Origin: a bacterium
Lineage (GTDB): Bacteria; Sysuimicrobiota; Sysuimicrobiia; Sysuimicrobiales; Segetimicrobiaceae
DNA length: 57,357 nucleotides
NCBI GenBank assembly: GCA_035691305.1
Contig: DASSJF010000014.1
Coordinates: 1-57,357 of the forward strand
Direction of reading: 5' to 3'
How positions within the stretch are numbered: the stretch's first letter is position 1; every line of letters begins with the position of its first letter. A program made the position numbers and the translations under genes. The notes beneath the pieces were generated by a model that saw nothing but the letters and a program-made list of their open reading frames with translations, was not told the origin of the DNA and made no database searches. Shown here piece by piece: positions 23,655 through 32,458 of the stretch.

Positions 23655-25439
23655 ATGGCCGACCTGCGGCGGCTCGCGGTGTTTCTGCGCCCGTATATGG
23701 TCCAACTGGTCGGGGGCGTCAGCGCGGCAGTGCTGGTCGCCGTCGCCTGGCTGTACGTGCCCCGGTATCTCGGCGAGCAGGCGGACCGCGTCATCCAGAC
23801 CGGCAGCCTCGGCATCCTCAACCACGCCGCGCTCATCGTGCTCGGCATCTACGCGTTCCGCAGCATCTGTCTCTACGTACAGTTGTCGCTGCTCGCGTTC
23901 GTCGGGCACCGCCTCGTCGCCGATCTGCGGGCGCGCATTTTCCAGCGCGTGCAGCGCTGGTCGCTCGCGCGGTTTGCCGCGTGGCACAGCGGCGAAGTGA
24001 TCTCGCGCACGATTCAGGACACGCAGCTCGTCGAGCAGCGCCTGCTCGGCGGGATCGTGGACGTGATCACCACCGCCCTCACGCTGGCCGGCATCATCGT
24101 GATGGTGTTTCTGATCAACTGGCGGCTCGCCGTGCTCACCTTCGTCGCGCTGCCGGCGTTCGTGCTCGCGGCGCGCCTCTTCGGCCGCGAGGTGCACAAG
24201 ATCTCCGCCCGGGCGCAGCGGCAGGTGGCGTCGCTCACCGCGCTGATCAAGGAGTCGGTGATCGGGGCGCGCGTGATCCGTGCGTTCGTCCAGGAAGGAC
24301 GCGAGGAGCAGCGGTTCGATCGAGAGAACGAGCGCACGTTCCTGGCCAACTACGGGATCCGGCGGCTGATCGCGGTGGAGGTGTCGTTGGTCAGCCTCCT
24401 CACCGCCCTCGCGCTGGTGCTCGTGCTGTGGGCCGGTGCGCAGTACGTGGCGCGCCACGAGATGACCCCGGGGTCGCTGCTGGCGTTCCTGGGATACCTC
24501 GCGCTGGCGATGGACCCGGCGATGAGCCTCACGCGCCTGTACTCCGAAGCGCGGCAGGCCATGGCCGGGCTCGAGCGCGTCTACGAGCTGCTCGACGTCC
24601 CTGAGACGGTGCGGGACTCGGCGGACGCGATCCCCATGCCGCGCATCGCCGGGCGGGTGCGCTTCACGAACGTCTCGCTCGCGTACGAGCCGGACCGGCT
24701 CGCCCTGCGCACCATCACGTTCGAGGTGGAACCGGGCGAGCACGTCGCCATCGTCGGGCCGAGCGGCGCCGGCAAGACCAGCCTCGTGAACCTCATCCCG
24801 CGCTTCTACGATCCGACCGGCGGGACGGTGGCGATCGACGGCCACGACCTCCGGCGCGTCCGGATCGCCTCGCTGCGCGCGCAGATCGGACTCGTGCCGC
24901 AGGAGACGATCCTGTTCGCCGGCACCATCGCAGAGAACATCGCCTACGGCCGGCCGTCGGCGTCGCGCGCGGAAATCGAAGACGCGGCGCGGGTGGCCAA
25001 CGCGCACGGCTTCATCGCCGCCCTGCCGCGCGGCTACGACACCTCCCTCGGCGAGGACGGAATGCAGCTCTCGGGCGGGCAGCGCCAAAGGCTCGCGCTC
25101 GCGCGCGCCGTGCTGCTCGATCCGGCCGTCTACATCCTCGACGAGGCGACGTCCGCCCTCGACGCGGAGTCCGAGGAGGCGATCCAGGAGGCGATGGCCC
25201 GGCTCACCGAACGGCGCACGACCTTCATCGTCGCCCACCGCCTCTCCACCGTGCGCAGCGCCGACCGCATCATCGTCATGCTGGACGGCCGGATCGTCGA
25301 GACCGGGCGCCACGACGAGCTGGCGTCGCACGAAGGACCCTACAGCCGGCTCGTCCGCAGCCAGCTGCTCGAAGAGGCGGCGCCCGTGCCGGCCGGAACC
25401 GCGCGCCGCGCGGGCGAGACGCCGGCGGCCGCCCCTTGA
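23655..25439 (+). CDS. ABC transporter, fused permease/ATPase (MsbA-like)
   Basis: Half-transporter of 594 residues. The N-terminal ABC exporter membrane domain has about six helices, beginning LRRLAVFLRPYMVQLVGG. The nucleotide-binding domain has Walker A GPSGAGKTS (about 367), the Q-loop in LVPQETILFAG, signature LSGGQRQR (about 472), Walker B VYILDEATSALD (about 492) and the H-loop in VAHRLSTV. The family flips lipids or exports glycolipids, peptides or drugs. Followed by glycosyltransferases, lipid-linked glycan export is likely. The open frame reaches back to 23412, but the ATG six bases after TATAAT opens exactly at the first helix. Confidence 0.9.
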   Translation: MADLRRLAVFLRPYMVQLVGGVSAAVLVAVAWLYVPRYLGEQADRVIQTGSLGILNHAALIVLGIYAFRSICLYVQLSLLAFVGHRLVADLRARIFQRVQRWSLARFAAWHSGEVISRTIQDTQLVEQRLLGGIVDVITTALTLAGIIVMVFLINWRLAVLTFVALPAFVLAARLFGREVHKISARAQRQVASLTALIKESVIGARVIRAFVQEGREEQRFDRENERTFLANYGIRRLIAVEVSLVSLLTALALVLVLWAGAQYVARHEMTPGSLLAFLGYLALAMDPAMSLTRLYSEARQAMAGLERVYELLDVPETVRDSADAIPMPRIAGRVRFTNVSLAYEPDRLALRTITFEVEPGEHVAIVGPSGAGKTSLVNLIPRFYDPTGGTVAIDGHDLRRVRIASLRAQIGLVPQETILFAGTIAENIAYGRPSASRAEIEDAARVANAHGFIAALPRGYDTSLGEDGMQLSGGQRQRLALARAVLLDPAVYILDEATSALDAESEEAIQEAMARLTERRTTFIVAHRLSTVRSADRIIVMLDGRIVETGRHDELASHEGPYSRLVRSQLLEEAAPVPAGTARRAGETPAAAP

Positions 25440-26371
25440 GCCTCACCGCGAGCGTCATCACCCCGACGCGCAACCGGGCCGCGATGGTGGCCGGTTGCCT
25501 GCGCTATCTCTCCGAGCAGACGCTCGCGCCCGATCGCTACGAGATCCTCGTCGTCGACGACGCGTCGACCGACGAGACGCGCGGCGTGATCGAGGCCGCG
25601 GTCCGGACATCCCGCTGCGCGGTGCGGCCGTTCTTCCTCACCGAGCGCAAAGGCGTGCCGGGAGCGCGCAACCACGCCATCCGGCAGGCGCGCGGGGACG
25701 TCATCGTCTTCGTCGACAGCGACAATTTCGCGGCGCCGACGTACCTCGCGGCGCATCTCGCGATCCACGAGGCGCACCCGAAGGCGGTCGGCCGCGGCCC
25801 CGTCATCCTCACCCGGTCGATCGACCGGCCCTTTGCGGTCCGCGCCGGGATCCTCGACCTGTCGACGGCCTACTTCGATACGGACAACGCGTCGGTGCGG
25901 CGCACGCACCTCGACCGGGCGGGCCTGTTCGACGAGGTGTTCTATCCGTACGGCTGGGAAGGCCTCGATCTGGGATTCCGCCTGCGCAAGCTCGGCCTGC
26001 GGCGGTTCTACCGCCGCGACGCCGCCCTCTACCACTATCACGAGGAGGTCTCACCCGGCAGCCTCGACGGTCTGCTCCGGAAAGAGGCCGACCGTGCGCG
26101 GACCGCGTGGCTGTTCTACGAGAAGCACCCCACGCTCGAGGCGCGCTTCGCGCTGCAGTTCACGCCCTTTCACTTGGCGCTGAACTCGGTGCAGCGGCTC
26201 TTCGGCCTCGTCGGGCCCGAGAACGTGGAGGGATGGGTGCGCCGGGCGGACCGCGCCGGCATGCCGGGCCTCGGGCGGCTGCTCCTGTCGGGCGTGCTGA
26301 ACGCCCACTACCTGGCGCACCTGCTCGAGAACGGTCAGATGCGCCCCGGGTCGCGCGCGCATGGAAATTAG
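25436..26371 (+). CDS. Glycosyltransferase family 2
   Basis: The GT-A fold is clear: VITPTRNRAAMVAGCLRYL, the nucleotide-binding Asp in ILVVDDASTDETRG, then GVPGARNHAIRQARG and the metal-binding DSDN of VIVFVDSDNFAA. The acceptor region YPYGWEGLDLGFRLRKLG carries the conserved W-x-ED-like motif as WEGLDL. The start is a TTG at 25436 overlapping the transporter stop (TTGA); no better start lies downstream before the conserved strand. At 311 residues it is a single-domain cytoplasmic enzyme. It overlaps the next GT2 gene by 11 bp. Confidence 0.88.
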   Translation: MSLTASVITPTRNRAAMVAGCLRYLSEQTLAPDRYEILVVDDASTDETRGVIEAAVRTSRCAVRPFFLTERKGVPGARNHAIRQARGDVIVFVDSDNFAAPTYLAAHLAIHEAHPKAVGRGPVILTRSIDRPFAVRAGILDLSTAYFDTDNASVRRTHLDRAGLFDEVFYPYGWEGLDLGFRLRKLGLRRFYRRDAALYHYHEEVSPGSLDGLLRKEADRARTAWLFYEKHPTLEARFALQFTPFHLALNSVQRLFGLVGPENVEGWVRRADRAGMPGLGRLLLSGVLNAHYLAHLLENGQMRPGSRAHGN

Positions 26372-27395
26372 CGTCGTCATCCCCACCTACAACAACCGCG
26401 ACGTCCTGCGGGAAACGGTCCGGCATCTGCGCGGGCAGACGCTGGCCGCCGATCTTTACGAAATTGTCGTCGTCGACGACGGCAGCACCGACGGCACGGC
26501 CCAGATGCTCGACGAGTTGGCCGCGCAGCCGGGCGCGGCCGTCCGCCGCGTGAGCCAGGCAAACCGCGGACGCTCCGCCGCGCGCAACCTCGGGGTCCGG
26601 ACGGCCCGGGGCCGGATCGTCGTCTTTCTCGATTCCGACTTGTGGGCCGCCCCGACGCTGCTCGCCGAGCATCACGGCCACTACCCGCCCGGCGCCGCCC
26701 GGCGCGGCGTCCAGGGCCGGACGGTCACACATCCCGAGTCGCGCGTCACCCCGTTCATGCTGGTCAAGGAGATGACGCCGGACCTCACGATCCGGCGGCG
26801 CCGCGACCTCTCGCCCTTCCACGTGACGACGCGCAACTGCTCGATGCTGCGGGAGGACGTGCTGGACGCCGGCGGGTTCGACGAAACGTTCAGCGGGTAC
26901 GGTTGGGAGGACATCGAGCTCGCGATCCGGATGCACGAGCGCGGGACCCGGTTCGAGTACGAACCGCGGGCGCTCGGCCACCACCACCACGTCGAAGACC
27001 TGATGGGCGTGCGCGAGAAGCTCCGGCAGGCGGGCGTCGGGGCGGTCTACTTCTGGCGGAAATACCGCCGGGCGGCGCGGATCGGCATCTTTCTCGAAAT
27101 CGCGTCGTTCATGCTGCCGGTGAAGTGGCTGGTGTACCGGACGCCGCTGATCGCGCCGTGGATCTGGTGGATCGTGCCGCGGGCGGAAAAGCGCCGGTGG
27201 CTCTTGATCCTCAATGAATGTTACAGCTTCTTGCTCTGGGACGCGTTTTACGAGGGCGTGTTTCGGGCGCTTCGCACGCCGGACCCGACACCGGACGGCG
27301 CCGTGTCGCCCGGGGCCGTGCGGCCCGCGACCGGCCGCGGCGACGTCACCTATGTAACGCCGGCGACGGGACGGACGGAGGAGTCGGCCAGGTAG
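26361..27395 (+). CDS. Glycosyltransferase family 2
   Basis: A second GT2 of 344 residues, related to the preceding gene: ISVVIPTYNNRDVLRETVRHL, EIVVVDDGSTDGTAQ, RSAARNLGVRTARG, VVFLDSDLWAAP, and FSGYGWEDIELAIRMHERG with the W-ED acceptor/catalytic motif. The C-terminal region (about 230-290) has a hydrophobic, amphipathic stretch that could associate with the membrane. Tandem duplication of the two GT2 genes is likely from their shared layout. It ends 6 bp from the convergent PMT-like gene with no visible terminator. Confidence 0.88.
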   Translation: MEISVVIPTYNNRDVLRETVRHLRGQTLAADLYEIVVVDDGSTDGTAQMLDELAAQPGAAVRRVSQANRGRSAARNLGVRTARGRIVVFLDSDLWAAPTLLAEHHGHYPPGAARRGVQGRTVTHPESRVTPFMLVKEMTPDLTIRRRRDLSPFHVTTRNCSMLREDVLDAGGFDETFSGYGWEDIELAIRMHERGTRFEYEPRALGHHHHVEDLMGVREKLRQAGVGAVYFWRKYRRAARIGIFLEIASFMLPVKWLVYRTPLIAPWIWWIVPRAEKRRWLLILNECYSFLLWDAFYEGVFRALRTPDPTPDGAVSPGAVRPATGRGDVTYVTPATGRTEESAR

Positions 27396-27401
27396 CAGGC
27401 G

Positions 27402-28997
27402 CTACGGGCACTTGAGGCCGGCCGGCTTCACGAGCACGTCGATCCCGTCACGCCCCGTTAACCGCGCGAGACCCGTCGGAAGCGCGACGCGCGCCCGCTC
27501 CGACGCGGCGATGACGATGAACGCCCGGCCCGGCAGGCACGCGTCGTTGGCCAGTTCCAGCGGCGTGTCCAGCCACTCGACGCGGTGCCCCGAGTAGTAG
27601 ATCAACGACGAGTAGATGTCCAGCCGGTATCCGAGGATGCGGTCGCCGGGCCGCCATGCCGCAGCGATCGCCCGGGCCGCGACGGGCATCGGCTTCTGCG
27701 TCTCGACGAGCGGCATGACCCACCTGATGACGCCGAGCCACGTCAGGGCCATCGCGGCGCACAGCGCCGCGAGCGCGCCGGCCCGGCGCCCGGTGACCAG
27801 CAGTGCGATCGCGACCGCGACGCCGGCGGCAAGCGCGACGGCGGGCGGAATCAACACCCGGCTGAACTCGCGGTACTGCTGCGGGTACAGGTGACCGAGG
27901 TAGCGGCCGATGCCCGCCTCGAGCGCGGCGACGACAACGCCGAGCAGCACCGCGGAGATCACGAGCCACCCGGCGCGCGTCTGCGGCGCGCGGTCGAGCA
28001 CCCCGTCCCACATCGCCGCCACGCCGACCGCGGCGAGCGGGTAGACCGGCAGCACGTAGTTGGGCAGCTTCGTCTGCGCGAGCGAATAGAAGACGATCAC
28101 GATGCCGCACCAGAGCAGCACGAAGAGGCTGCCGTCCTCGCGGCGGCGCCGCCAGTGCCAGACCGCGGCCGCGGGCCAAAAGGCGGTCCACGGGAATCCC
28201 CCGATGACGAGAATGGGGAGGTAGTAGTACCACGGCCCCGCCTGGTTCTCGACCACGCCGAAGAACCGGCCGACGCCGTAGTAGCCGAGCACCGTTCGAA
28301 CGAAGGTTCCTCCGTGCAGCGCCGCCTCGGCGGCGTACCAGGACAGGCCGATCACGGCGTACAGGACGAGCCCGGCCGCCCACGGGACTTCGCGCCACCG
28401 CCCCCAGGCGCGGCGCCCCGAGACGAACGCCGCCATCGCGAGACCCGGCAGCACCAGCCCGATCGGGCCTTTCGTCAGCGTGGCGAGCCCGGCCAAGATG
28501 AAAAATCGGAGATAGTCGCGGCGACGCCCGGTCTGGTAGCCCCGCACGGCCGCGTACGCCGCGAGCAGCATGAACGCGAGCAGCACGGTGTCGAACACGG
28601 CGAGACGGGACTGCACGAGGAAGTGAAACGTCACGGCGAGCACCGCGCCCGCGAGGATGCCGGTCCGCGCGTTGAAGAGCGCGCGGCCGAGCAGCATCGT
28701 CGCGTACACCGCCGTCACGCTGAACACGCCGGACCACAACCGCACCGTGAGGGTGCTGAAGCCGGCGATGCGGCCGGTCGCCGCGGTCAGCCACATGTAG
28801 AGCGGCGGGTGCACGTACCACGGGGCGCCGTTCACGTGCAGGGTGATCGGGTCGCCGGTCTGGAGGATCTCGCGCGCGACCTGCGCGTACTTCGTCTCGT
28901 CCTGGTCCCACAGCGTTCCCGCGCCGAGCCGGTAGAACGTGAGAACGACGGCGGCCGCCAGCACGGCCGCGGCCCACACGCGTTCACGGTCCCGCAT
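27402..28997 (-). CDS. ArnT/PMT-type (GT39/GT83) membrane glycosyltransferase
   Basis: The 531-residue polytopic protein has a first loop with GAGTLWDQDETKYAQVAREI, the DE pair typical of ArnT and PMT catalytic loops, followed by HVNGAPWYVHPPLYMWL (a second conserved ArnT-type motif). About eleven hydrophobic helices and a small C-terminal periplasmic domain follow. ArnT moves a sugar from undecaprenyl phosphate to lipid A. The donor and acceptor here are unknown, but the location immediately downstream of two LpxB-related genes supports a role in modifying an outer-membrane glycolipid. Confidence 0.85.
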   Translation of the reverse strand: MRDRERVWAAAVLAAAVVLTFYRLGAGTLWDQDETKYAQVAREILQTGDPITLHVNGAPWYVHPPLYMWLTAATGRIAGFSTLTVRLWSGVFSVTAVYATMLLGRALFNARTGILAGAVLAVTFHFLVQSRLAVFDTVLLAFMLLAAYAAVRGYQTGRRRDYLRFFILAGLATLTKGPIGLVLPGLAMAAFVSGRRAWGRWREVPWAAGLVLYAVIGLSWYAAEAALHGGTFVRTVLGYYGVGRFFGVVENQAGPWYYYLPILVIGGFPWTAFWPAAAVWHWRRRREDGSLFVLLWCGIVIVFYSLAQTKLPNYVLPVYPLAAVGVAAMWDGVLDRAPQTRAGWLVISAVLLGVVVAALEAGIGRYLGHLYPQQYREFSRVLIPPAVALAAGVAVAIALLVTGRRAGALAALCAAMALTWLGVIRWVMPLVETQKPMPVAARAIAAAWRPGDRILGYRLDIYSSLIYYSGHRVEWLDTPLELANDACLPGRAFIVIAASERARVALPTGLARLTGRDGIDVLVKPAGLKCP

Positions 28998-29008
28998 CGG
29001 CCGCCGGG

Positions 29009-30145
29009 CTAGGCCGCGAGCCGCTCGAGGAGATACCGGGCGATCGCGGCGGCGCCACCCGGACCGCCCTGCCGGTCACGGCCGACCCGTCCCCGCCGCT
29101 CGCGCTCCGCCGGATCACGCAAGAGGCGCAGGACCGCCGCGGCGGCCTCCTCGGGGGAGGCCACCGCGACCAGCGCGTCGCCGAGCAGGCGCTGCTGTTC
29201 CGCGAGAAACGCCGGCGTGAATTGCGGGCCGGTCCCCGGAAACGCCACGATCGGCTTGCCGAGCCCCGCCGCCTGCTCGTGCGCCGCTCCGGCCATGCCG
29301 AGGACCAGAGCGCCCCGCGCGAGCGCGTCGGCGAAGTGCGCGGAGTCGACCGTCACGTCGAGCGGACCCATCCGGAAATGCCGAGGGTCCGTCCACGCGC
29401 CGCCCGCCGCTTCGACCGTCCGCCGCAGGCGTTCGGGCGCGAGGTTGGGCGGCCAGGCGACCAGCACGGCCGGCGCGGGCGTCAACCGGGCCGCCGCGAG
29501 ATCCATCGCGCGGAGCAGCAGGACGAGGTTGTCGAACGCGGGCGGCTTGCTGCCCGGCAGGACCGTGACGACGGGCCGGGTGTCGGCGAGGCCGAACCGC
29601 TCGCCCGTAAGCGCGAGCGTGTCCATCAGCGTGAAGCCGACGTATGCCGCCGCGATGCCCTGCCGGCGCAACGCGTCCGCCGTGACCTCGTCCCGTGCGA
29701 ACACGCGCGCGGCGTACCGCCGGATCAGCGACCGCTCGAGCGGCGAGTGCGGCGCGACGTACTCGGACTTCGGGAGCGCGAGATACACGGTGGGGCCGCC
29801 GGCCGCCGCGGCCATGCCGAGGCAGTAGACGTCGCCCGCCGCCAGCACGAGCCCCGCCCGTCCCCGCTGCGCGCGCAGCGTTTGCCGCTGGCGGCGCCAG
29901 AACGCCACCCAGCCCGCCCGCACGTCCTCCCACATGCTGCGCCATCCGGCGCGGAGGCCGAAGCCGCCGCTTGGAAAGTCGCGCCGCGGATCGAGGAGCT
30001 CCACGCCCGCGGGATAGGCGTGGCCGAGGCCGACGAGCGGGAAGGCGGCCACCTGGACGCGGCCCGGCGGCAGCGCCCGGACGATCTGCGCCGCCTCGAG
30101 GTCCTCGCCGTAGCCGTTGCTGACGATCAGCAGACGCGGCGTCAC
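29009..30145 (-). CDS. LpxB-related glycosyltransferase (lipid-A-disaccharide synthase-related protein)
   Basis: 378 residues with N-terminal LLIVSNGYGEDLEAAQIVRAL, an LpxB-like GT-B start, and VVTVLPGSKPPAFDN plus LVLGMAGAAHEQAAGLGKPIVAFPG, the donor-site region shared with LpxB and MurG. The NGYGED start and GTGPQFT region recall the lipid-A-disaccharide-synthase-related family known mainly from cyanobacteria and Deinococcus, whose reaction is not established. It lies 28 bp downstream of another LpxB-like gene. It is therefore probably a glycolipid glycosyltransferase rather than true LpxB; no LpxA, LpxC or LpxD gene is in this window. Confidence 0.78.
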   Translation of the reverse strand: MTPRLLIVSNGYGEDLEAAQIVRALPPGRVQVAAFPLVGLGHAYPAGVELLDPRRDFPSGGFGLRAGWRSMWEDVRAGWVAFWRRQRQTLRAQRGRAGLVLAAGDVYCLGMAAAAGGPTVYLALPKSEYVAPHSPLERSLIRRYAARVFARDEVTADALRRQGIAAAYVGFTLMDTLALTGERFGLADTRPVVTVLPGSKPPAFDNLVLLLRAMDLAAARLTPAPAVLVAWPPNLAPERLRRTVEAAGGAWTDPRHFRMGPLDVTVDSAHFADALARGALVLGMAGAAHEQAAGLGKPIVAFPGTGPQFTPAFLAEQQRLLGDALVAVASPEEAAAAVLRLLRDPAERERRGRVGRDRQGGPGGAAAIARYLLERLAA

Positions 30146-30173
30146 GCCGAACGCGGAACTCCGTCCGAACGAG

Positions 30174-31385
30174 TCACGCGAGCACCGCGGGGCGCCCGGT
30201 GGCCGCCGTCAGCGCCGGCGCCATGACGTCCAGCATGCGCTCGGCGACGCCGGGCGGCGTGTGGTACACGTCGCGAAGATCGCGCGCGGTCGTCTCGAGG
30301 CCGCCGCGGTCGTCGAGCATCGCGAGCGCGCGCCGCGCCACGTCCGCCGGGTCGAGGCGTCCGACCATCTCCGGCACGATCATGCGTCCCGCCTCCCGGT
30401 TGGGCCAGGCCAGCGCGTGCGGCCGGCGCAGAAACCGCCACGCCATCACGCCTTTGATGGCGCCGCCGAGCCCCGGAATCCGGGCGAGCCACTCGCTCAG
30501 GCCTTCGGTCCGGATCCGGCCCGGCCGGTCGAGCGGCAGCACGACGAGCATCGGCACACCCAGGACCGCGAGCTGCACGGTGTTGGTGCCGGGCAGCGTG
30601 ATCGCGAGGTCGGCGTTCGCGGCGGCGCCGAGGTCGTCGCCGTCGACGATGGTGATGCCGAGCCGTCGGAGGTCCGCGCGCCGGCCGTCGAGGGCGCTGT
30701 CGATCGCGTCGCGGCGGAGGAACGGGGACGCGATCAACGTGAAGGCGAGGTCGCCGCGGCGTGCGTGCATCGCGTCGACGGTCCGCAAGAGGAACGGCAG
30801 GAACCCGCCCACGATCCAGCGCCGGCTGCCCGGAAAGAGCGCGACCCGCACGCCGTCGTGCGCCGGCCGGACCGTCGACCGCGCCCGGGCCAGCGCGTCG
30901 ACGCGGAGGTCCCCGGCGACGGCGACCCGATCCGCGCGCACGCCCGCCGCCGCGAGTTCGTTGGCCAGGATCTGCGACGGCACGAAGACACCGGCGAAGC
31001 GATGCGCCCGCGACCGGATCAACGCGGTTTCGACGTAGGCGTACGCGGGCACGCCGGCACGGCGGGCCACCGTCGACGAGTACCACAGGTCGCCGCCGAG
31101 GTGCAGTACGCAGCCGGGAGCGGCGAGCGCAAGCCGCCGGAGCCCGGTCACCACGGCGAGCGTGTCCCGCGGGCCCAGCACGCGGGCGAAGAGCCCCTGA
31201 CGCCGGGCGAAGGCCGCTTCCTGGCCGCTCGCAAACTGGCACGGCGGCAGCACGAGCGACAGCGTGAGCGCCTCGCCGCGGGCGGCGGCCCACGCCCTCG
31301 CGGCGCGCGCCATCGGCACGGCCCACGTCGAGACTTCGCCGGGGCCGCTCGAGACGATGACGAGTTCCGCGGACGGGCGCGCCAC
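30174..31385 (-). CDS. LpxB-like GT-B glycosyltransferase (second copy, leaderless start)
   Basis: The open frame reaches 31418, but the GTG at 31385 (ARPSAELVIVSSGPGEVSTW) is preferred: it lies exactly six bases after a perfect minus-strand TATAAT and opens on the first strand. LpxB-type features: SGPGEVSTW, GCVLHLGGDLWYSS, VAVAGDLRVDAL, VALFPGSRRWIV and the C-terminal LAITLPGTNTVQLAVLGVPM, matching the LpxB donor-site G-T-x-T-x-E region with Gln in place of Glu. The 403-residue product is longer than the following paralogue. Function: probably glycosylation of an envelope lipid. Confidence 0.78.
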   Translation of the reverse strand: MARPSAELVIVSSGPGEVSTWAVPMARAARAWAAARGEALTLSLVLPPCQFASGQEAAFARRQGLFARVLGPRDTLAVVTGLRRLALAAPGCVLHLGGDLWYSSTVARRAGVPAYAYVETALIRSRAHRFAGVFVPSQILANELAAAGVRADRVAVAGDLRVDALARARSTVRPAHDGVRVALFPGSRRWIVGGFLPFLLRTVDAMHARRGDLAFTLIASPFLRRDAIDSALDGRRADLRRLGITIVDGDDLGAAANADLAITLPGTNTVQLAVLGVPMLVVLPLDRPGRIRTEGLSEWLARIPGLGGAIKGVMAWRFLRRPHALAWPNREAGRMIVPEMVGRLDPADVARRALAMLDDRGGLETTARDLRDVYHTPPGVAERMLDVMAPALTAATGRPAVLA

Positions 31386-31391
31386 GCCTGG

Positions 31392-31397
31392 ATTATA
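31392..31397 (-). promoter_or_regulatory. TATAAT -10 element six bases before a GTG start
   Basis: On the minus strand TATAAT, then CCAGGC, then GTG at 31385. The mRNA would begin at the GTG or within a base of it. No TTGACA box is visible at 15-19 bases upstream. The oppositely oriented kinase gene starts 68 bp away. Confidence 0.65.
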
Positions 31398-31465
31398 ACG
31401 CGCAAGATCCCCACCCACCGTGTCTCATTGTACACGAAGCCCAGGACTTCACGGCAGCGGGCCGA

Positions 31466-32458
31466 ATGTGTTGCGCCGTGATTATCACGCGCACGCCGCT
31501 GCGGATCAGCTTCGCCGGCGGCGGCTCCGACTTTCCCGCCGTCTACCGCCGCGGATTCGGCGCCGTCGTCGCGACGGCGATCAACAAGTACATGTACATC
31601 ACGGTCAACCGCAAGTTCGACGAGAAGATCCGGGCGAGCTACTCGATCACCGAGATGGTGGACCGCGTCGACGACCTCAAGCACGAACTGATCCGCGAGG
31701 CGCTGCGCATGACCGGAATCGCCGGCGGCATAGAGATCACGTCGATCTCCGACATCCCGTCGCGCGGCACCGGCCTTGGATCCTCGAGCACCTACACGGT
31801 CGGCCTCCTGCACGCGCTCCACGCCTTCGCCGGGCGCCACGCCGGCGCGAAGCGGCTCGCGGAGGAAGCGTGCGCGATCGAGCTCGACCGTCTCGGCAAG
31901 CCGATCGGCAAACAGGACCAGTACATCGCCGCCTACGGCGGCCTGCAGTTCGTCCGGTTCGAGCCGGACGGCGTGCTCATCGAGCCGCTGCTGCCGGGCG
32001 AAGCGTTCCGGCGCGACCTCGAGGCGCACCTCGTCTTGCTCTATACCGGGCTCACCCGGCGCGCCGATTCGATTCTCGCCGAGCAGCGGCGAAACTTGGA
32101 GGACGGCGACGCGACGCTCGACGACGCGATGCGCCTTCGGGACCTGGCGCTCGACCTGCGCACGGCGGTCCTCGACCGCCGGATCGGCGCGGTGGGCGAG
32201 ATCCTCGACGCCGGGTGGAAGATCAAGCGCGGGCTCGCGAGCGGAATCTCGAACCCGCAAATCGACGAATGGTACGATCGGGCGCGGGCCGCCGGCGCCA
32301 TCGGCGGGAAGCTCGTCGGCGCCGGCGGCGGCGGGTTCTTGCTCCTCTTTGCCCCGCCCCGGGATCAACCGCGGATCGTGGAGCGGCTTCCGGAGCTGCG
32401 CCGCATCCCCATCCAGCTGGAACCGTTTGGGAGCCGCATCATCTATGTCGAAGAGTAA
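31466..32458 (+). CDS. GHMP kinase, D-glycero-D-manno-heptose 7-phosphate kinase-like (HddA)
   Basis: 330 residues with VIITRTPLRISFAGGGSDFP, the HddA/GHMP start. The ATP loop is PSRGTGLGSSSTYTVGLL and the C-terminal motif is KLVGAGGGGFLLLF. HddA phosphorylates D-glycero-alpha-D-manno-heptose 7-phosphate at C1 on the way to GDP-heptose; L-fucokinase-like relatives are close. It overlaps a phosphoheptose isomerase gene by 14 bp, which strongly supports a heptose pathway. ATG at 31466 is used; the GTG at 31478 (IITRTPLR) may be the true start. A further nucleotidyltransferase is not in this window. Confidence 0.85.
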   Translation: MCCAVIITRTPLRISFAGGGSDFPAVYRRGFGAVVATAINKYMYITVNRKFDEKIRASYSITEMVDRVDDLKHELIREALRMTGIAGGIEITSISDIPSRGTGLGSSSTYTVGLLHALHAFAGRHAGAKRLAEEACAIELDRLGKPIGKQDQYIAAYGGLQFVRFEPDGVLIEPLLPGEAFRRDLEAHLVLLYTGLTRRADSILAEQRRNLEDGDATLDDAMRLRDLALDLRTAVLDRRIGAVGEILDAGWKIKRGLASGISNPQIDEWYDRARAAGAIGGKLVGAGGGGFLLLFAPPRDQPRIVERLPELRRIPIQLEPFGSRIIYVEE

